Below the pieces are notes generated by a model. That model did no database searches. It saw only the letters and a program-made list of their open reading frames with translations, and had not been told where the DNA came from. A DNA stretch of 64,000 bases, taken from NCBI GenBank assembly GCA_037892935.1, contig JAYXKI010000001.1:1116001-1180000 (forward strand), given 5' to 3'. Position 1 is the first letter of the stretch, and every line of letters begins with the position of its first letter. Positions 12,332-24,513 of this stretch are shown here, piece after piece. The stretch is from Phlebopus portentosus (lineage: Eukaryota; Basidiomycota; Agaricomycetes; Boletales; Boletinellaceae). The position numbers and the translations under genes are program-made.

Positions 12332-15300
12332 ATGTTCGGCCAGACAGAGAGCTGAAATTTGTCGCAAATAGAAAACAAGAAAAAGAGCGGCAAGTCTGAA
12401 AGAACGAGAAATTGATCAGAGGGGAGAAGCTTGGAAATTTTTGAAGAGGATAGAAGCAGTAGAAGGGCGGCGCTCAAGAGCAAGTTCAAGAGAGGCGCTA
12501 CCCTTTTCAAGTAAATACTCGGCGACATCCTGGGGGCAAACTCTCGCCTATGTTGAACCAGTCACTGTCAGTCTATTACCTTCCACTCGTAACTGCAGCC
12601 CAGAGACACACGCGAGCGTCAACAGCGGCTATCGGGCACCCATAAATGCTTTGAGCGACCATGAGCAGAAATGAAAACGACGGTGAGCGTGCAACACCCG
12701 CTGCTGTCCCCGTCACTTTCAAGGCCACTTTATAATCTACACAACCGTCTCTCGACCTGCTCAGGTGTCCTCCATACCCAATAGTATCCAGGGTTCTCCT
12801 TATGACACAAAGAAACACAAACCGTGAATTGGATTCCGTTGAATCCTATATCACATCGAGGAATACCCGCTTTCTGAGCGACGCGAAAAACAAGAATAGT
12901 TCATCCTTGAGCCGTGCTTTTTTACTCGCGAACGCATATGCATGCAGAAATGGCTTTCTCATGACCAAGGGATATGTTGCGATGTTTCGTCGTCCGCATT
13001 GGACGCCTTTTCAAATCCGTCTGTCCAATGTGAGCAATCTGGCTCTCATCTCATTACACCTAATTCCGACCCGCCTTCAATCAGGGTCAAATGCCTTCTC
13101 GAGGAAATAAATTTCTTCAGTTGGGGAAGGAGAATACCAGATATCGCCTAATATAGAAAGTGAGTCAGGCAGGCATTTTGATTAAGGCAAACGAAGACAT
13201 ACGCTAAACAATCTCTCCAGAATCCATGATGTCGCATAGCATGACCTTTTGTTTTACGCGATTTGTTGTTGCAAAACGATGAAGAGGCCTTCAGAACAAC
13301 AACGATTGCATCAAGATTGAAGACAAGACAGAAAATACGTTCCCGAAGCCCAGATATTACCAAGGCTTGGAACGACTCCATGCCATGCAAGACTCGAGGA
13401 AGCAGGATCCGCAAGAGATACACTACAGCATCGAAGCAAGCTCGTTAGCATGACATGCATACGACAGTATCAGCTCCAAGAAGGTCAAACTCACCTAGCA
13501 GCCTCCCAGCCAAAAAAAAACAGATATCGATCAACGTCCTCCCGAAGCCCAGAGTCAAATAAGATTGTCTCAGAAGAAGCGTCAAAGCCCAAGTGAAAGG
13601 AATCTCTCAGTCAGATATTGCCTCGAAATGCAATCTATACCGAGGATCCAGTGTGCATGGTCTCGTCAACCTCGGGCAAGCCGTCTACCTGTCATCCTCT
13701 CCTTTCCTCAAACCAGAATACGAACCTCATCGGCACCACCTATGGCAAGTTACTCCTTCTGCTTTTCCACCAGAAAGCTTGATACGCCCATCGACATCGA
13801 ACTCGATTTGCAGAGGGGAATCTGAACAAGCGATTGACGAACAAGAACAAGCTATCGCCATTCAACAGTCGTCAAATTTCGTCCACCCCTTCTCATGGGT
13901 CATCCAAGGCACGATTTCTTCGTGATCAGATGGCTCTTCATGTCCGCATTAATTCTGCTAGACTGTATCGACGAAGGCTGGTATTCTTGAAGATGTAGTT
14001 GGTCTGAGACAACCTTACGCGAGTCAGCCGCTGCTTCAAAGGTCTGTCTTCGGAATCTGCCAGCCGCTTAGTGATTTTCTTCTCCATCTGCCGCCGAGTC
14101 TATCCGAATGGCGTCCCTTGAAGACGTCTACTTTCAGCCTTTCTTTCCTTCGTAAGGATCCTATGTGCTATTGATTCCACCATGGTCCGTGGCTAGCACT
14201 TTCAACGTCACGCATTCAAGTTGCACTAGGCGAGATGAAGGCTAAGAAGTCGACTTCACGAAGTAAAGGAAAGGGTGCGAGGCACATCACATCCGAAAAG
14301 AAGGGCGTCTGGCACGCAGAGGTATAATCTTCACAGCTCGGTCTCGCTCTATGTCACTGGTCATATTAGCATTGCTGAGTGACCTTGACATCCATTGTGG
14401 CTGCCCGTCATGGACGTAGGCCAACCACCTCCGTCAAGTCTCTGGAATACAGGTTTACAGCGATAAAGTAATCTAAGGAAATAATCAGCCATCGCATGCG
14501 TCAATCGAGCAGGACAACTTTTTACAATAATGCTGCTGAAACAAACGCGAATAATCGAAGAGCCAGTGTACGTGATGAAGTCACTTTCTCATTTGTCCAA
14601 TCTCGTCCTGATGACGCTACTGCCACTCTTGTTCCAGTCTGCGCGCCTCTTGTGTCTCGCGGGTCTAGCTTGATTGAGAAAACAAAGGAAGATCACTTCA
14701 ACCTTGCGTCCGGTCTTAAGGATCCTTTGCCATTGATTCCTCCGTGTCCAGTGGCTAGCGCTTCCAACGTTACGCATCATACTCCCCATCAGCGTCAAGA
14801 CCAAGCCTAGGAGGAAGCTCGTCGAGCTCACGGAACGATTGACAAGGTTGCATCCAAATCACAACCGCACAGAAAGACGCTTGTGTTACAGAAAGACTCG
14901 AGTTCGAAGTCCGCACAACTCGATTTCGTTGTGTCCTCCAGGTATATTAACGTTGTTGCAGACCAAATGACTTCATGACCTCCACTACGCGGAGATCAGG
15001 GGTGCCTTTGTCGATGCACTAGGGTACACACCTACTGGCGTACAACAAATCTGGGTGAGTGATCAGTATCGCATCCAAGAACGCCTCTGCGGCTTTTCTG
15101 AAGAGACCAAGAGTGTTGCGGAATAAACTGGGGGCATTCGAAGAACCAATGAGTTTGATGGAACCACTCTTCCGTTTGCCCAAGCTGACAACGCTCAGAT
15201 GATGGCGTTGGTCATATTCCAGTCCATTCGCGCCTCCTATGGTCTGAGACTTGTGCGTCCCACATTTATCGACAATTGAGTGGCATGCATATTTGTCTGA

Positions 15301-15939
15301 TAGTGGACTAACCATTAAAGCCACACGAAAAGTGTTTATGATATCGCTTTACCAACGTTTTCTCGATATAAGCGCATCGATAAATCTACGAAAGAGAAAG
15401 AATATTGGAAAGGGAAAGCTTAGCTTCCGAAGCATCCGAGCTGGACCTCTTAAGGGGGACATACAGGACTCTACAACTTCTGCCTTGGACCAGTCCCGTG
15501 CGAGTGGCTTTTCACAAGGTTCAGTGCGGACAGACACTAGAAATGACATTATGAATAATATGTGTCTGAACAAACATTCATGAACAAGGATTCGTCCAGC
15601 CTGAAGACTCATTGTCAGTGTATTTGTGAAGGATTATACTTCATAATTCTCTCGCGACATTCAATATGGACGACTCTGAGCCGCGCCAGCAAATTTAGAG
15701 GGAGATACACTAAAGCAGAGCATGCCTCGCTTACGTTCATGTTCGTTGTACCTCAGGGTAATGGGATTAATTCCTTCTCTCTTTCGGATGGAGGTTTATA
15801 TAACCTCATTTTCTCCTTCCCTACCAGAGCGCATACTTTTCGGATAGCACTGAAATACGGGCGCCCGTGGTACTTGCCTGGAATGCCACCGCAAGAAGTA
15901 GAATCCGTTTCCCTCGCTTTTCAGCTCAAGAAGAGCTAG
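12332..15939 (+). other. Gene-2 copy D: divergent partner of gene-1 D, structure unresolved
   Basis: This stretch has no single long ORF but is collinear with the plus-strand half of the module at 17.3-21.2 kb. Shared landmarks are cctaatatagaa-gtgagtcag (13147-13170, a possible splice donor), the ggtctgtcttcggaatctgc block (14041-14060), and a basic stretch near 14240-14330 (KAKKSTSRSKGKGARH). A third match is LDQSRASGFSQGSV near 15484-15525, against LDLSSATGFSGRSV in copy A. A final exon ends QLKKS-stop at 15939, and copy A ends QLEKSRN-stop. The conserved last stop and short conserved peptides argue for a multi-exon coding gene. Frameshifts between copies in the middle argue for partial decay or a noncoding transcript. 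I cannot assign a function. Confidence 0.35.
14157..14910 (+). repeat. Internal duplicated segment in gene-2 D
   Basis: The block beginning gatcctatgtgctattgatt (14157) is repeated in diverged form from gatcctttgccattgattcc (14720). Both continue through gtggctagc-ctttc/cttcc-aacgt-acgcat. They are followed by lysine/serine-rich reading frames and a tcgatttcgttgtg/ctcggtctcgct motif. This indicates a local tandem duplication of about 560 bp inside copy D. Confidence 0.5.
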
Positions 15940-16449
15940 GCCTGAGTCCAAAGTATCAGCAGGAAAGTCGCGCGAGGCAGTGGGGCTAGGTCTCTCTTGT
16001 CATCGCATTAATATTTGCTAAAATGCAACTAGCATAGTCAAGTGCGCATGATTTAACCGAATTCCATTCCCTGTCTAAATGACTGTGATGGTCCTCGTCT
16101 ACATGGTCATGATGAGAGCTCCTTCCCTGTTTGACTCGTCACTGCCTTCTGGGGGATATAGAGCAAACTACTCTCACAATAACAGGACTCGTTATACAGC
16201 GAGGTTCGAGCTCCATTTAGTCGAGAACAGTTTCTTTCACCTTGCTTCGATTCCTTTTTCTATTAGCGAGCGCAATACGAATATTTATTCTCGAGACAAG
16301 ACCGGTTCTATAGTACAGCGAAGTATAACTGGGATTCGAATAGTCCAAACTGTAGACGTTTAGATTCTATGTACAATAGATTTTGAGAGAAACAAAACTT
16401 TTTGTAAGGATGACTAACGAAAGCTCGATTTTGAGTTGAGATTTATGGT

Positions 16450-17104
16450 CTAAATGCAAAGAAAAAGGCGGCGACAGTATATCCAAATTCTGTACCCGAA
16501 CTGAGCAAAACAATCCTACAGATGCTAGACATTAGCCAAGATGCAACCAAGAAGCGAAAAAGGCATGCCTTTATCACGTAGAACGCTCTCTCTACGAAGT
16601 TATCCTTCTGATGCAAATCCAGATGCCGAACCTCGTCTACTATGTTCAGTTCACCGAGGCCGCTCGAGTAAAAAAGCGGGTCGTATGGGAAGAAGTATCG
16701 AACCTCGGTGCCTTCGTCGATCTTACGGAGTCAGGGACAGATATAAGTGCACGTACGCGACGCACGCGACGACGGCAAAGCTCACCGTCTGCAGACGTTT
16801 CGAATCGAAGAATTGATCGTCAGTGCGATCATCGAACGTCGTCTGCAAGTATTATCAACATGGATACACAAGATCCAACAGGATAAATTCAGCCCACCAT
16901 AGCCCAGTCAGACCCGACGACATATCCTTGGCTCGTCATATTGAGATGAAAGTCTTTCCACGGAAACTGACTGATGAAACGCTGTGCATAACGTCTCTGT
17001 GTCCTTTGGAACGTGATAGCTATATGAGCCGGTTCTGGAGGGATGGGGGGTGAGAGGTATGCACGGGAGGGGACAGAAGTAGACGCGGCTGTAGTCGCGG
17101 CCAT
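16450..17104 (-). CDS. Gene-1 paralogue A: unrecognised 160 aa protein, four exons
   Basis: Exons 17104-16898, 16842-16786, 16721-16569 and 16515-16450, all phase 0, encode 69+19+51+21 residues. The start (MAATTAASTSVPSRAY) was chosen because copies B and C have an ATG at or near the same place. Conserved parts are PxPAHxAxxFxxTQRRxAQR, FPWKDFHLNMTSQGYVVGSD, FDDRTDDQFFDSKRLQT and IDEGTEVRYFFPYDPL, followed by VDEVRHLDLHQKDNFVER. The last exon is small, basic and aromatic (IWIYCRRLFLCI). No known domain, signal peptide or membrane segment is recognised; it looks like a small soluble protein. The intron after exon 3 begins GC (AAG|GCATGC) where B and C have GT, so this copy may use a GC-AG intron or be splice-impaired. 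It is divergent from gene-2 A across a conserved promoter. Confidence 0.75.
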
Positions 17105-17285
17105 TTTGTAAGTTTTATGACAGGAAACAAGAAACACAAGCAAACGAAAAACGAAATGAAGAGGACGAGAGAGCTGCTGGTGTGTATACTGAAAAGAAGA
17201 AGAAAGAGGGAGACGGAGAGGTCAGGACGGGGGTGGGCGAGCATTATAAGGCCAAGCGAGTGAATAGGATCGAAGCGAGAGGGCG
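17105..17285. promoter_or_regulatory. Conserved divergent promoter of module A
   Basis: About 180 bp lie between the gene-1 ATG and the start of gene-2 similarity. The block is well conserved with copies B and C. It holds a cattataaggccaagcga core (17242 onward, a TATA-like element readable on both strands), followed by gaataggatcgaagcgag and gttgctgtttctag. A purine-rich tract (gaaaagaagaagaaagaggg) lies toward gene-1. Confidence 0.5.
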
Positions 17286-20200
17286 TTGCTGTTTCTAGCA
17301 TTCGATCAAATCGCGACTTGCGAATCCGGAGGCAAACTTCGATCCTCGTTCCACCAGCTCATTTGCTTCCGTCCTTCTCAAATCCATCTCGCAGCTTTCT
17401 CCAGAAAAAAAAATTCTGAAAACTGGATCATGGTATCTCTTGCCTTGCAGACAAACACCGACCTCTAAAACCAGCAGCAGCAGCGGCGACGATGTCCATA
17501 TTGGTAGACCTCGCCTTCCAACACCCCTCGAGAATTCTCATCTGTGACGCCACGACACTTTTCCTTCGACCCCTTCCTCCTTAACTCCCAACGCACCTAA
17601 ATTTTGCACCACGCTGAAACGAAGCACGCATGCCAGTGAAGCGCAATGTTCGGGATCGATGAATGAATACCAGGGGGAGCAGTTGCGCTACACCTCACCG
17701 CTCCGCTCCATAGGATCCTCAAAGAGCCGCGTTGCCTCCTTTCCATCGGAGAACCGCCCGACCCAATCCCCTCGATAATATCAACGCCGGTAGACCGTCC
17801 ACAGCCTACACCTCTCTTGACGCGATCTCTGTTGTGCTCGAATCTCTGAGGATGCCATTCGCCTCCGTTTTCCGACAATCTGACAATTTGACGGATGTAA
17901 ACGACTCATCACCCCTCCTCCCAGGCCCTTAGAGTTTCGCTTGGATTCTTGTCATTTCCACGCAGATTCTGCTTGTGTAGAATTCGCCTCTGTCAGCCAG
18001 AGAGAGGAGCACGCTCAGAGATTACCTAATATAGAAGATGAGTCAGCCGGTCTGTTGATGTCCCGTTGACCGTTGATGAACACGTACCATTCGAGAGCTG
18101 AGCGTTTCTTACCAGATTCCTTCATGTCATGTAACCAAAGTAATTCTCCAAGCTGGGCAATTTCGTCAAAAGAGATATGTTCTGTCCGAAACAAGTTGGA
18201 TTGCATCAAGCTTCAAGCCGACGAATCGAAACCCAACGGCTTCAAGGCCAGAAGCCCCAAGACGAAAAGGACCGTACAAAGCTTGCAAGTATTTCGATGG
18301 GCGGCAAGTGTGCAGTGATGCACTAGAAGCAATCAAGAGCAACATGACTGAGCACCTATGCCATCTGAAAGGAACGGATCTTACCTGCAGATCGTACAAG
18401 AATTATCTTGAGCCCTTAGCTAACAAGATACCAATTTCCCAACCAATTTTCCACCAGGAGACAGCAAGAAAACCGAAGAACTATGCCCTGTCTCCCAGAA
18501 GAACAAAGTCCCGACAAACGACAAAAATGATAAGGCAAGAACGATTTGCCCTATAGCGAAAAGCGAAGCCGGACTCCCTACCCTGTGTCTTCATCGAGTC
18601 AGAAATAGCATCCTAAAGGGTCTGAACGATGTTGAATCTTTCCGGAACTGATGATCCACTCGCTGTTATCATGCTGAATGACTTCGGGTGAGTGAGAACG
18701 CACAATGTCGACCACCTTGTCCAAGCTCTGCTACTCCGTTCAAATATCAACATCGATTTCGCCTCCTGTTCGGGAGCAAGCTCATCGTAACCTCGCTCAA
18801 CTCGACAATCTTCCTCCTCGAATGCGTTCCGATTGTACGAGGCGACTGTATGTAAGTGCCTAAGTGGGCTCACGCTTCGTGAGTAAACCGTCCTTCACTT
18901 CACGTCGACTATCCATCTTCGCGCCTTCGCTGTGGCTGCGCGCCGTCGCCTGGATATCAGCTCACTTCTGTGCGATAGCAAGGAAGAATCGCCGGTGAGC
19001 AGAACTGACGCCCTGGTCGACTCCGACAACAAGGTTGAAACCAATGTCTTCTGGTCACGTCCGACATCTGTTTCTTCCCCAGAAGACAGCGATATCCAAA
19101 CCTTGGCTAGCCAGTTTTCGCTCACTTCTGCTCATGCAAATGGTTCTGTTCCAGCAAGACGAAGCATTCACGGCCCTCCCTCTATCCCCTCGAACGAAAC
19201 GTCAAAACGCAAGAACAACACCTCCATGAAACGTTACCGTCTCTCCCAACAATCCAGCCATCCGATGCAGTAACATCCTCCATGTACGCGTCGTTTATTG
19301 CAACGAAACGCTGACGACAATGTGGTAAGGATGGTCTGTCTGAGACAGGACGCGACTCTTAAGTCAGTCAGCCCTCTTCGGAATCTGCCAGCCCAAGCCA
19401 CTCGCTTAACCTCGCCTGCATCCGCGTCTATCCTCTATTGCAGTCTCGCTGAGCCATCCTCCTTCTTTTCTACAAACCTCTGGCACCAGTACTAACATAT
19501 GAGAGACGGAGCAAATTTTTTTCTCGAATTTTCAGGATTTTCTTTGAAGCAGGAGCGCAGTCTCCCGGCCCGGCAAACAAAGCCATAATTACGGCCCGGG
19601 TTACGCTCGTTTTCCGATTCGGTCACGCAGGATCGCTCTTACCCCACTTCAGTCGGACTTGCAGCACCCTCAAAATCAAGAAATATGAAGAAAAAAGAAA
19701 CGGTGGCCTCCTAAAAACGATCATTCGAACAGAGAAGGACTTCATGGATTGCAGAATCGTAACTTCCACATAGTCACGGCAACGTCTGACATGATATGAA
19801 GTCTCCGACCACACGGCACTTCGCCGCAAAGCGAGAAGCAGGTTCACATGCCACACCTACTGCAGCCTTCATTTTTGTCATCGGCTCCTTCCCAAGAATT
19901 GTCCGTCTTCGGATATTCTACAGGACATTCAATAACTGTCAAATATCCTCCTTTCCTATGAACCAACTGAGGCCTTTCCTTCGTGGCAAGGCGACTCTAT
20001 ATTTCCACGCGAAGGCTAAAAGAAGTATCAATGAAGGCTAGTATTCTTGAAGATCCGGATGATCTGAGATCCAAGGAAACCTTACATCGCGAATCCCAAA
20101 ACGTCGCTTTACATTTTTTTCCTGTTTCCTTTTTCTTTCTGTCTGCTTGTCAATCTAACTTGATTGCGGAAGAGGATATCTTTCGGTCTTTCATCCAGCC

Positions 20201-21218
20201 TTAGGAGATCCTCTATGCTCCAGACGAGATCACACTAAGGAAAAAGGCTGCACCCAACCCACATCCGCAAAAAGGCGCCTGAGATGCAGAGGTACTCGAG
20301 CTCGAAGTCTGCATGATTCGGTCTCGCTCTGTGCTACCAAGTATCTATACACTACTGCAGTCAGGACGACCTTGTTATCCATACGCGGAGGCCAAAGTTA
20401 CCTTTGTCGAGGAACTGGAGTGCAGAGCCACAAGAAATAATCAGCTGTCGTATCCATTGATCGATCAAAACCGACTCAAAGACTTTCCTAAGAATCCTGT
20501 TGAATCAGACCGAGGCACTTGAAAAGCCAGCACAGCTGATGACGCCACCCTTCCGTTTGCCCAACTTCCTCGCGATGACGCCGCTAATGTCGGTCCTATT
20601 TCAGTCTCTTCTCGCACCTCGTCGTTAAAGCCGTCTGTGCCTCTTTTCTCCGAAGGTTGAATGACATGTTTATCCGCCTAGTAATAGACACTAATGGAAC
20701 CACTTAATAAAGTGGCATCCAAGCTGGGCCTGTTCAAAGCGGGGATATGCAGACGCTACATTTTCTGTCTTAGACTTGTCGTCTGCAACTGGCTTTTCAG
20801 GAAGGTCAGTACCGACAGGGGCTAAAGACGGTGCATTTACAGACAATAAACGTCATGCTGGAATTCCTACGGGGCCTAGGGACGCAGCCTTATCGCCTTT
20901 GTGTGGACTACTACAGAATTCTTCGGAAGTCGATGTAGACGTCTCTATCCGAGCTCGCAGACCAGGAAGCCTAGGCGGAAGATATTTCACCTACATCATT
21001 ATGCATTGTACCTTGCGATGACGGAATCCAGTCCTTCGCTCATCATACTCAAGGCCAACACTCAGATAACCTCGTTTGTACACGTCCGTCTTCCGAGCAT
21101 ACACATTTCGGGTGTCATCGAATCTTACGAATTGGCAGCCGCGAATCCCTTCTGGAATACTGCATCACCCAGTACAGTCTATTCTGACAATTGGCAGCTC
21201 GAGAAGAGCCGGAATTGA
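17286..21218 (+). other. Gene-2 copy A: long divergent partner of gene-1 A, structure unresolved
   Basis: Collinear with copies B (22.56-24.5 kb), C (52.44-50.52 kb, inverted) and D. Strongly conserved blocks are 18020-18050 (attacctaatatagaag then gtgag), 18117-18210 (open in C and A as MSCNQSNSPS...ISSKEICSVRNKLDC), 18290-18390 (in C, KACKYFGGWQVCSDALEAIK) and 19310-19400 (splice-like gtgg-taag). The last exon ends QLEKSRN-stop at 21218. Relative to C there are single-base indels in otherwise matching frames (for example near 18220), so this copy may be a pseudogene or the true exons may be shorter. I recognise no domain. A homeodomain was looked for because of the divergent-pair layout and not found. 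Confidence 0.35.
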
Positions 21219-21729
21219 GCCCAAGATATCCGCAACGAAAACGTGAGAGAGAGAATGCAATCACGTCTTCAAGTCTCTGGTCGCCACAATTGCTGAATCA
21301 TACACAGAAACGTCAATTGTACAACAATTCATTTCGATTGTATTCCGTTTCTTGTCCGATCGACCAAGACGGTCCTTGTCTACATTATCACGGCAAGAGC
21401 TCACGTCAGATATCCCATTTCTTGGAGCCTTTTGGGATGCGGAGCACCCTCTTCGCGCATCGGAAGGACTCACACAGCGGAGAATTAGCCATCACTCTAG
21501 ACAAGAACAATTTGGCCGCGCTTCGGTTTATTTTCTATGGAACACAATACAGATAATTATTTTCCAGCCAAGATCGATATTATAGTACAACGAAGTATAA
21601 CTGCAACTCGAATACTCCGAATAATGGACGTATAGATTCTATGTACAGAGATTTTGAGTGGAGCAAAACTTTTTATAAGGATGATCGACGATGATCGATC
21701 AAAGCTCAGTTTGAGTCGAGACTCCTGGT

Positions 21730-22379
21730 CTAGGTGCAAAGTAAGAGACGACGGAAGTAAATCCGGACTCTGTATCCAACGTGGGTAAGATAATCCTGCA
21801 GACGCTCGACATTCACCAAGATGCAACCAAGAAGCGAGGGAGGAAGTCACACCTTCGTTCCATAGAGCGCTCTCTCTACCAAGTTCTCCTTCCGGTGTAA
21901 ATCCAAACGTCGGACCTCATCTACCATGTTCAATTCATCGAGGTCACTCGAGTAGCTAAGCGGGTCGTACGGAAAGAAATATCGGACTTCGGTGCCCTCG
22001 TCGATCTGGCAAAGTCAGGGACAAATATTAGTACACGTACGCGACGCACGCGACGACGGCAAAGCTCACCGTCTGCAGACGTTTCGAATCGAAGAATTGA
22101 TCATCAGTGCGGTCATCGAACGTCGTCTGCAAGTATTATCAACATGGATACACAAGATCCAACAGGATAAATTCAGCCCACCATAGCCCAGTCAGACCCG
22201 ACTTGGCTCGTCATATTGAGATGGAAGTCTTTCCACGAGAATTGACCGGTGGGACGCTGTGCATAACGTCTCTGTGTCCTTTGGAACGTGATAGCTATAT
22301 GAGCCGGTTCTGGAGGGATGGGGGGTGAGGGGTATGCACGGGAGGGGACAGAAGTAGACGCGGCCGTATTCGCGGCCAT
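21730..22379 (-). CDS. Gene-1 paralogue B: unrecognised 157 aa protein, four exons
   Basis: Exons 22379-22182, 22126-22070, 22005-21853 and 21795-21730 encode 66+19+51+21 residues in phase 0. It is the closest relative of copy A, which lies exactly one module period (about 5.28 kb) upstream. A 9 bp deletion in exon 1 removes three residues (MTSQGYVVGSD in A, MTSQVGSD here) but keeps the frame. Exon 3 reads IDEGTEVRYFFPYDPL, then VDEVRRLDLHRKENLVER. All three introns have GT-AG ends. Exon 4 reads DYLTHVGYRVRIYFRRLLLC and stops at the same codon as the other copies. Function unknown. Adjacent gene-2 B is truncated by a LINE. Confidence 0.75.
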
Positions 22380-22560
22380 TTTGTAAGTTTTATGACAGGA
22401 AACAAGAAACACAAGCAAATGAAAGACGAAATGAAGGAGACGAGAGAGCTGCTGGTGTGTATACTGAAAAGAAGCAGAAAGAGGGAGACGGAGAGGTCAG
22501 GACGGGGGTGGACGAGCATTATAAGGCCAAGCGAATGAATAGGATCGAAGCGAGAGGGCG
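22380..22560. promoter_or_regulatory. Conserved divergent promoter of module B
   Basis: Near-identical to the module A promoter. The cattataaggccaagcga core lies at 22517 onward, preceded by the purine-rich tract and followed by gaataggatcgaagcgag and gttgctgtttctag. No ORF of its own. Confidence 0.5.
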
Positions 22561-24513
22561 TTGCTGTTTCTAGTAGCACTAGTACTCGATCAAGTCGGCG
22601 CGACCTGCGAATCCGGAGTCAAACTTCGATCCTTGTTCCACCAGCTCATTTGCTTCCGTCCTTCTCAAATCCATCTCGCAGCTTTTTCTGCACAGCGAAA
22701 CTCTGAAAAATCATCAATGGCGTTTCCAGACCCACAAAGACCAGCAGCAATGATAGCGACGAAGTACGCACAATTTGGCATAGTTCACAGACTTGTTGCT
22801 TGATTATCTCCTAGATTTCGCGTCTCCAATGCCACGACACTCCATTTTCCTTCCCTTTCTCCCGCTTAACTCCCAAGATACCTCATGCTCTTTCCCTACC
22901 CTACGGAAGCATCATGACCAAGACGGTAATGAAGGAATTCGGCGTGCACACTCCCTTAACACGCCGCCATCTCCTGAAACTCCATTCCACAACCACATAA
23001 AAATCATGAGAACGTAATCGTCTCCCTTTCCGTCAAGAGCTGCTTTCGTCAATCTTGAGAGCGAAAAGGCCAGGTGTTTAGGGCTGAAAAGCGCTGCGCC
23101 TGACACGGTCTTTGGTCGAACAACCGTGTACCAGCACTACCACCGTCGCCAACATGACATCACGAACCCACAACAGCACACTCCTCTTCTCTGATTTCGT
23201 CCGGGACTTAGACACGTATCTAACACTGCCCTTGGCCTCCGGGTCACTGAGAAGAGGACGGCCAGAGTTTGCCTAATATGGAAGGTGAGTCAGCCGGTCC
23301 ATTGATAGTCCCTTTGATCACTGATGAGACACGTACCCAATGCCCATTCAACCTTTCCTACCAGATACCATGTTTTAACAACCGCCTTTGCCTAATTCAA
23401 CAATCTATCGCAAGCAAAAATGTTTGTCCGAGCAAGATGGACTGCGTCAAGATCCAACTGCAAGACTCAAGACCGGTGACTTCAAGGCAAGAAACCTCAA
23501 GATGGAAACGACGGCGAAAAGCAAACGAGTCGTTCTTTATCTCAAAACTGAAAAATCGCACTGGAATCAACCGTGAAACGTCACTATCTTGAGTATCTGT
23601 ACTAGTCGAAAGGAGACGAGGAACCCACCTGCAAGCTGCACGCGATACTCAAGACTTCGGTATCAAAACATATCCAACAATCTTTGTCCGCACTGGAAGA
23701 CTGCAAGAAGACTGCAAGAATAAGCCCACTATAGAGACGTTTGATCTCCTAGCAATTGGGCAGAAGACCGTGCAAGAAGGGAACTGCAATTGAGTTGGAA
23801 GTGGCAACCTGTGTTTGCTGGCCTGTATCTTCGCCAAATCTGAGGCAAAAAATCCAGACAATAAGTCGATAAATTGCTGCATCTTCTGGTATCGGTAAAG
23901 TCCACCCTTTCGACGTTATTATGCCAGTTATTTTCATGGGGAGTTGCAGCGCACCATGTCAGTTATCTTCTTCTCCCCAAGGACCAAGTCCTCCTCGTCA
24001 AACATCAAGATCAATCCAAGTACCCCCCACGGAAAGTTCACCATAACCGCCTTCAGTTGGACACCCTCCATGCTTCCTCGCTCCATGATTGGGTGCGCTT
24101 GCTAATCGCGATGAGCAGCGCCGATGAATGTCCCTTCCCAGGTTCCCCATCTCGCAAAGCACCTCTACGACGCAAACATTCATCCAAGGCCGTCATCCTT
24201 CCGCCAGCACCTGACGAATACATCCTTTTCTCCACCCCTTCAAGTGGTATCCGCTGTGCAAAGCTTCGACGACTATACTGCTCCTCCACGATCCCCTCGA
24301 GCGAAATATCAAAGTAGCTCCAAGCTTCCTCCACATAGAACTAACATCTCCTGTTCCCAACCAGGCTTCCGATGCGGGTCATGCTCTCCATGCGAATATT
24401 GTTTGGTATGGGAGACTGACGCCGATGTGGTAAGTATTGTGTCTGAGACAGGACGCGACTCAAGTCAGCCCCCTTTCGGAATCTGCCAGCTCTTTACCAC
24501 TCGCTTAACCTCC
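22561..24513 (+). other. Gene-2 copy B, 3' part lost at a LINE junction
   Basis: Homologous to the first half of gene-2 A: the tttgcctaatatggaaggtgag block lies at 23269 and the gatgtggtaag...gtctgagacaggacgcgact block at 24424-24460. Similarity to A continues through gaatctgccagc (24480-24490) and ccactcgcttaacct, then switches to LINE ORF1 sequence (acacatcagcg) at about 24513. The remaining 1.7 kb of gene-2 is missing. Reading frames differ from A and C by indels, so this copy is very probably non-functional. Confidence 0.4.

Noticed and set aside
11879..12399. Plus-strand ORFs (158 and 124 codons) read as a hypothetical basic protein
   Set aside because: They lie antisense to gene-1 D, whose exon lengths and motifs match three other copies; the two plus frames do not join by a normal intron.
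12332..24513. HD1/HD2 mating-type locus, suggested by repeated divergent pairs
   Set aside because: Gene-1 has no homeodomain, and no WFxNxR-like motif was found in gene-2 frames; a WF in copy C (MLWFPEEKDPTNKRK) lacks the required context and is not conserved.
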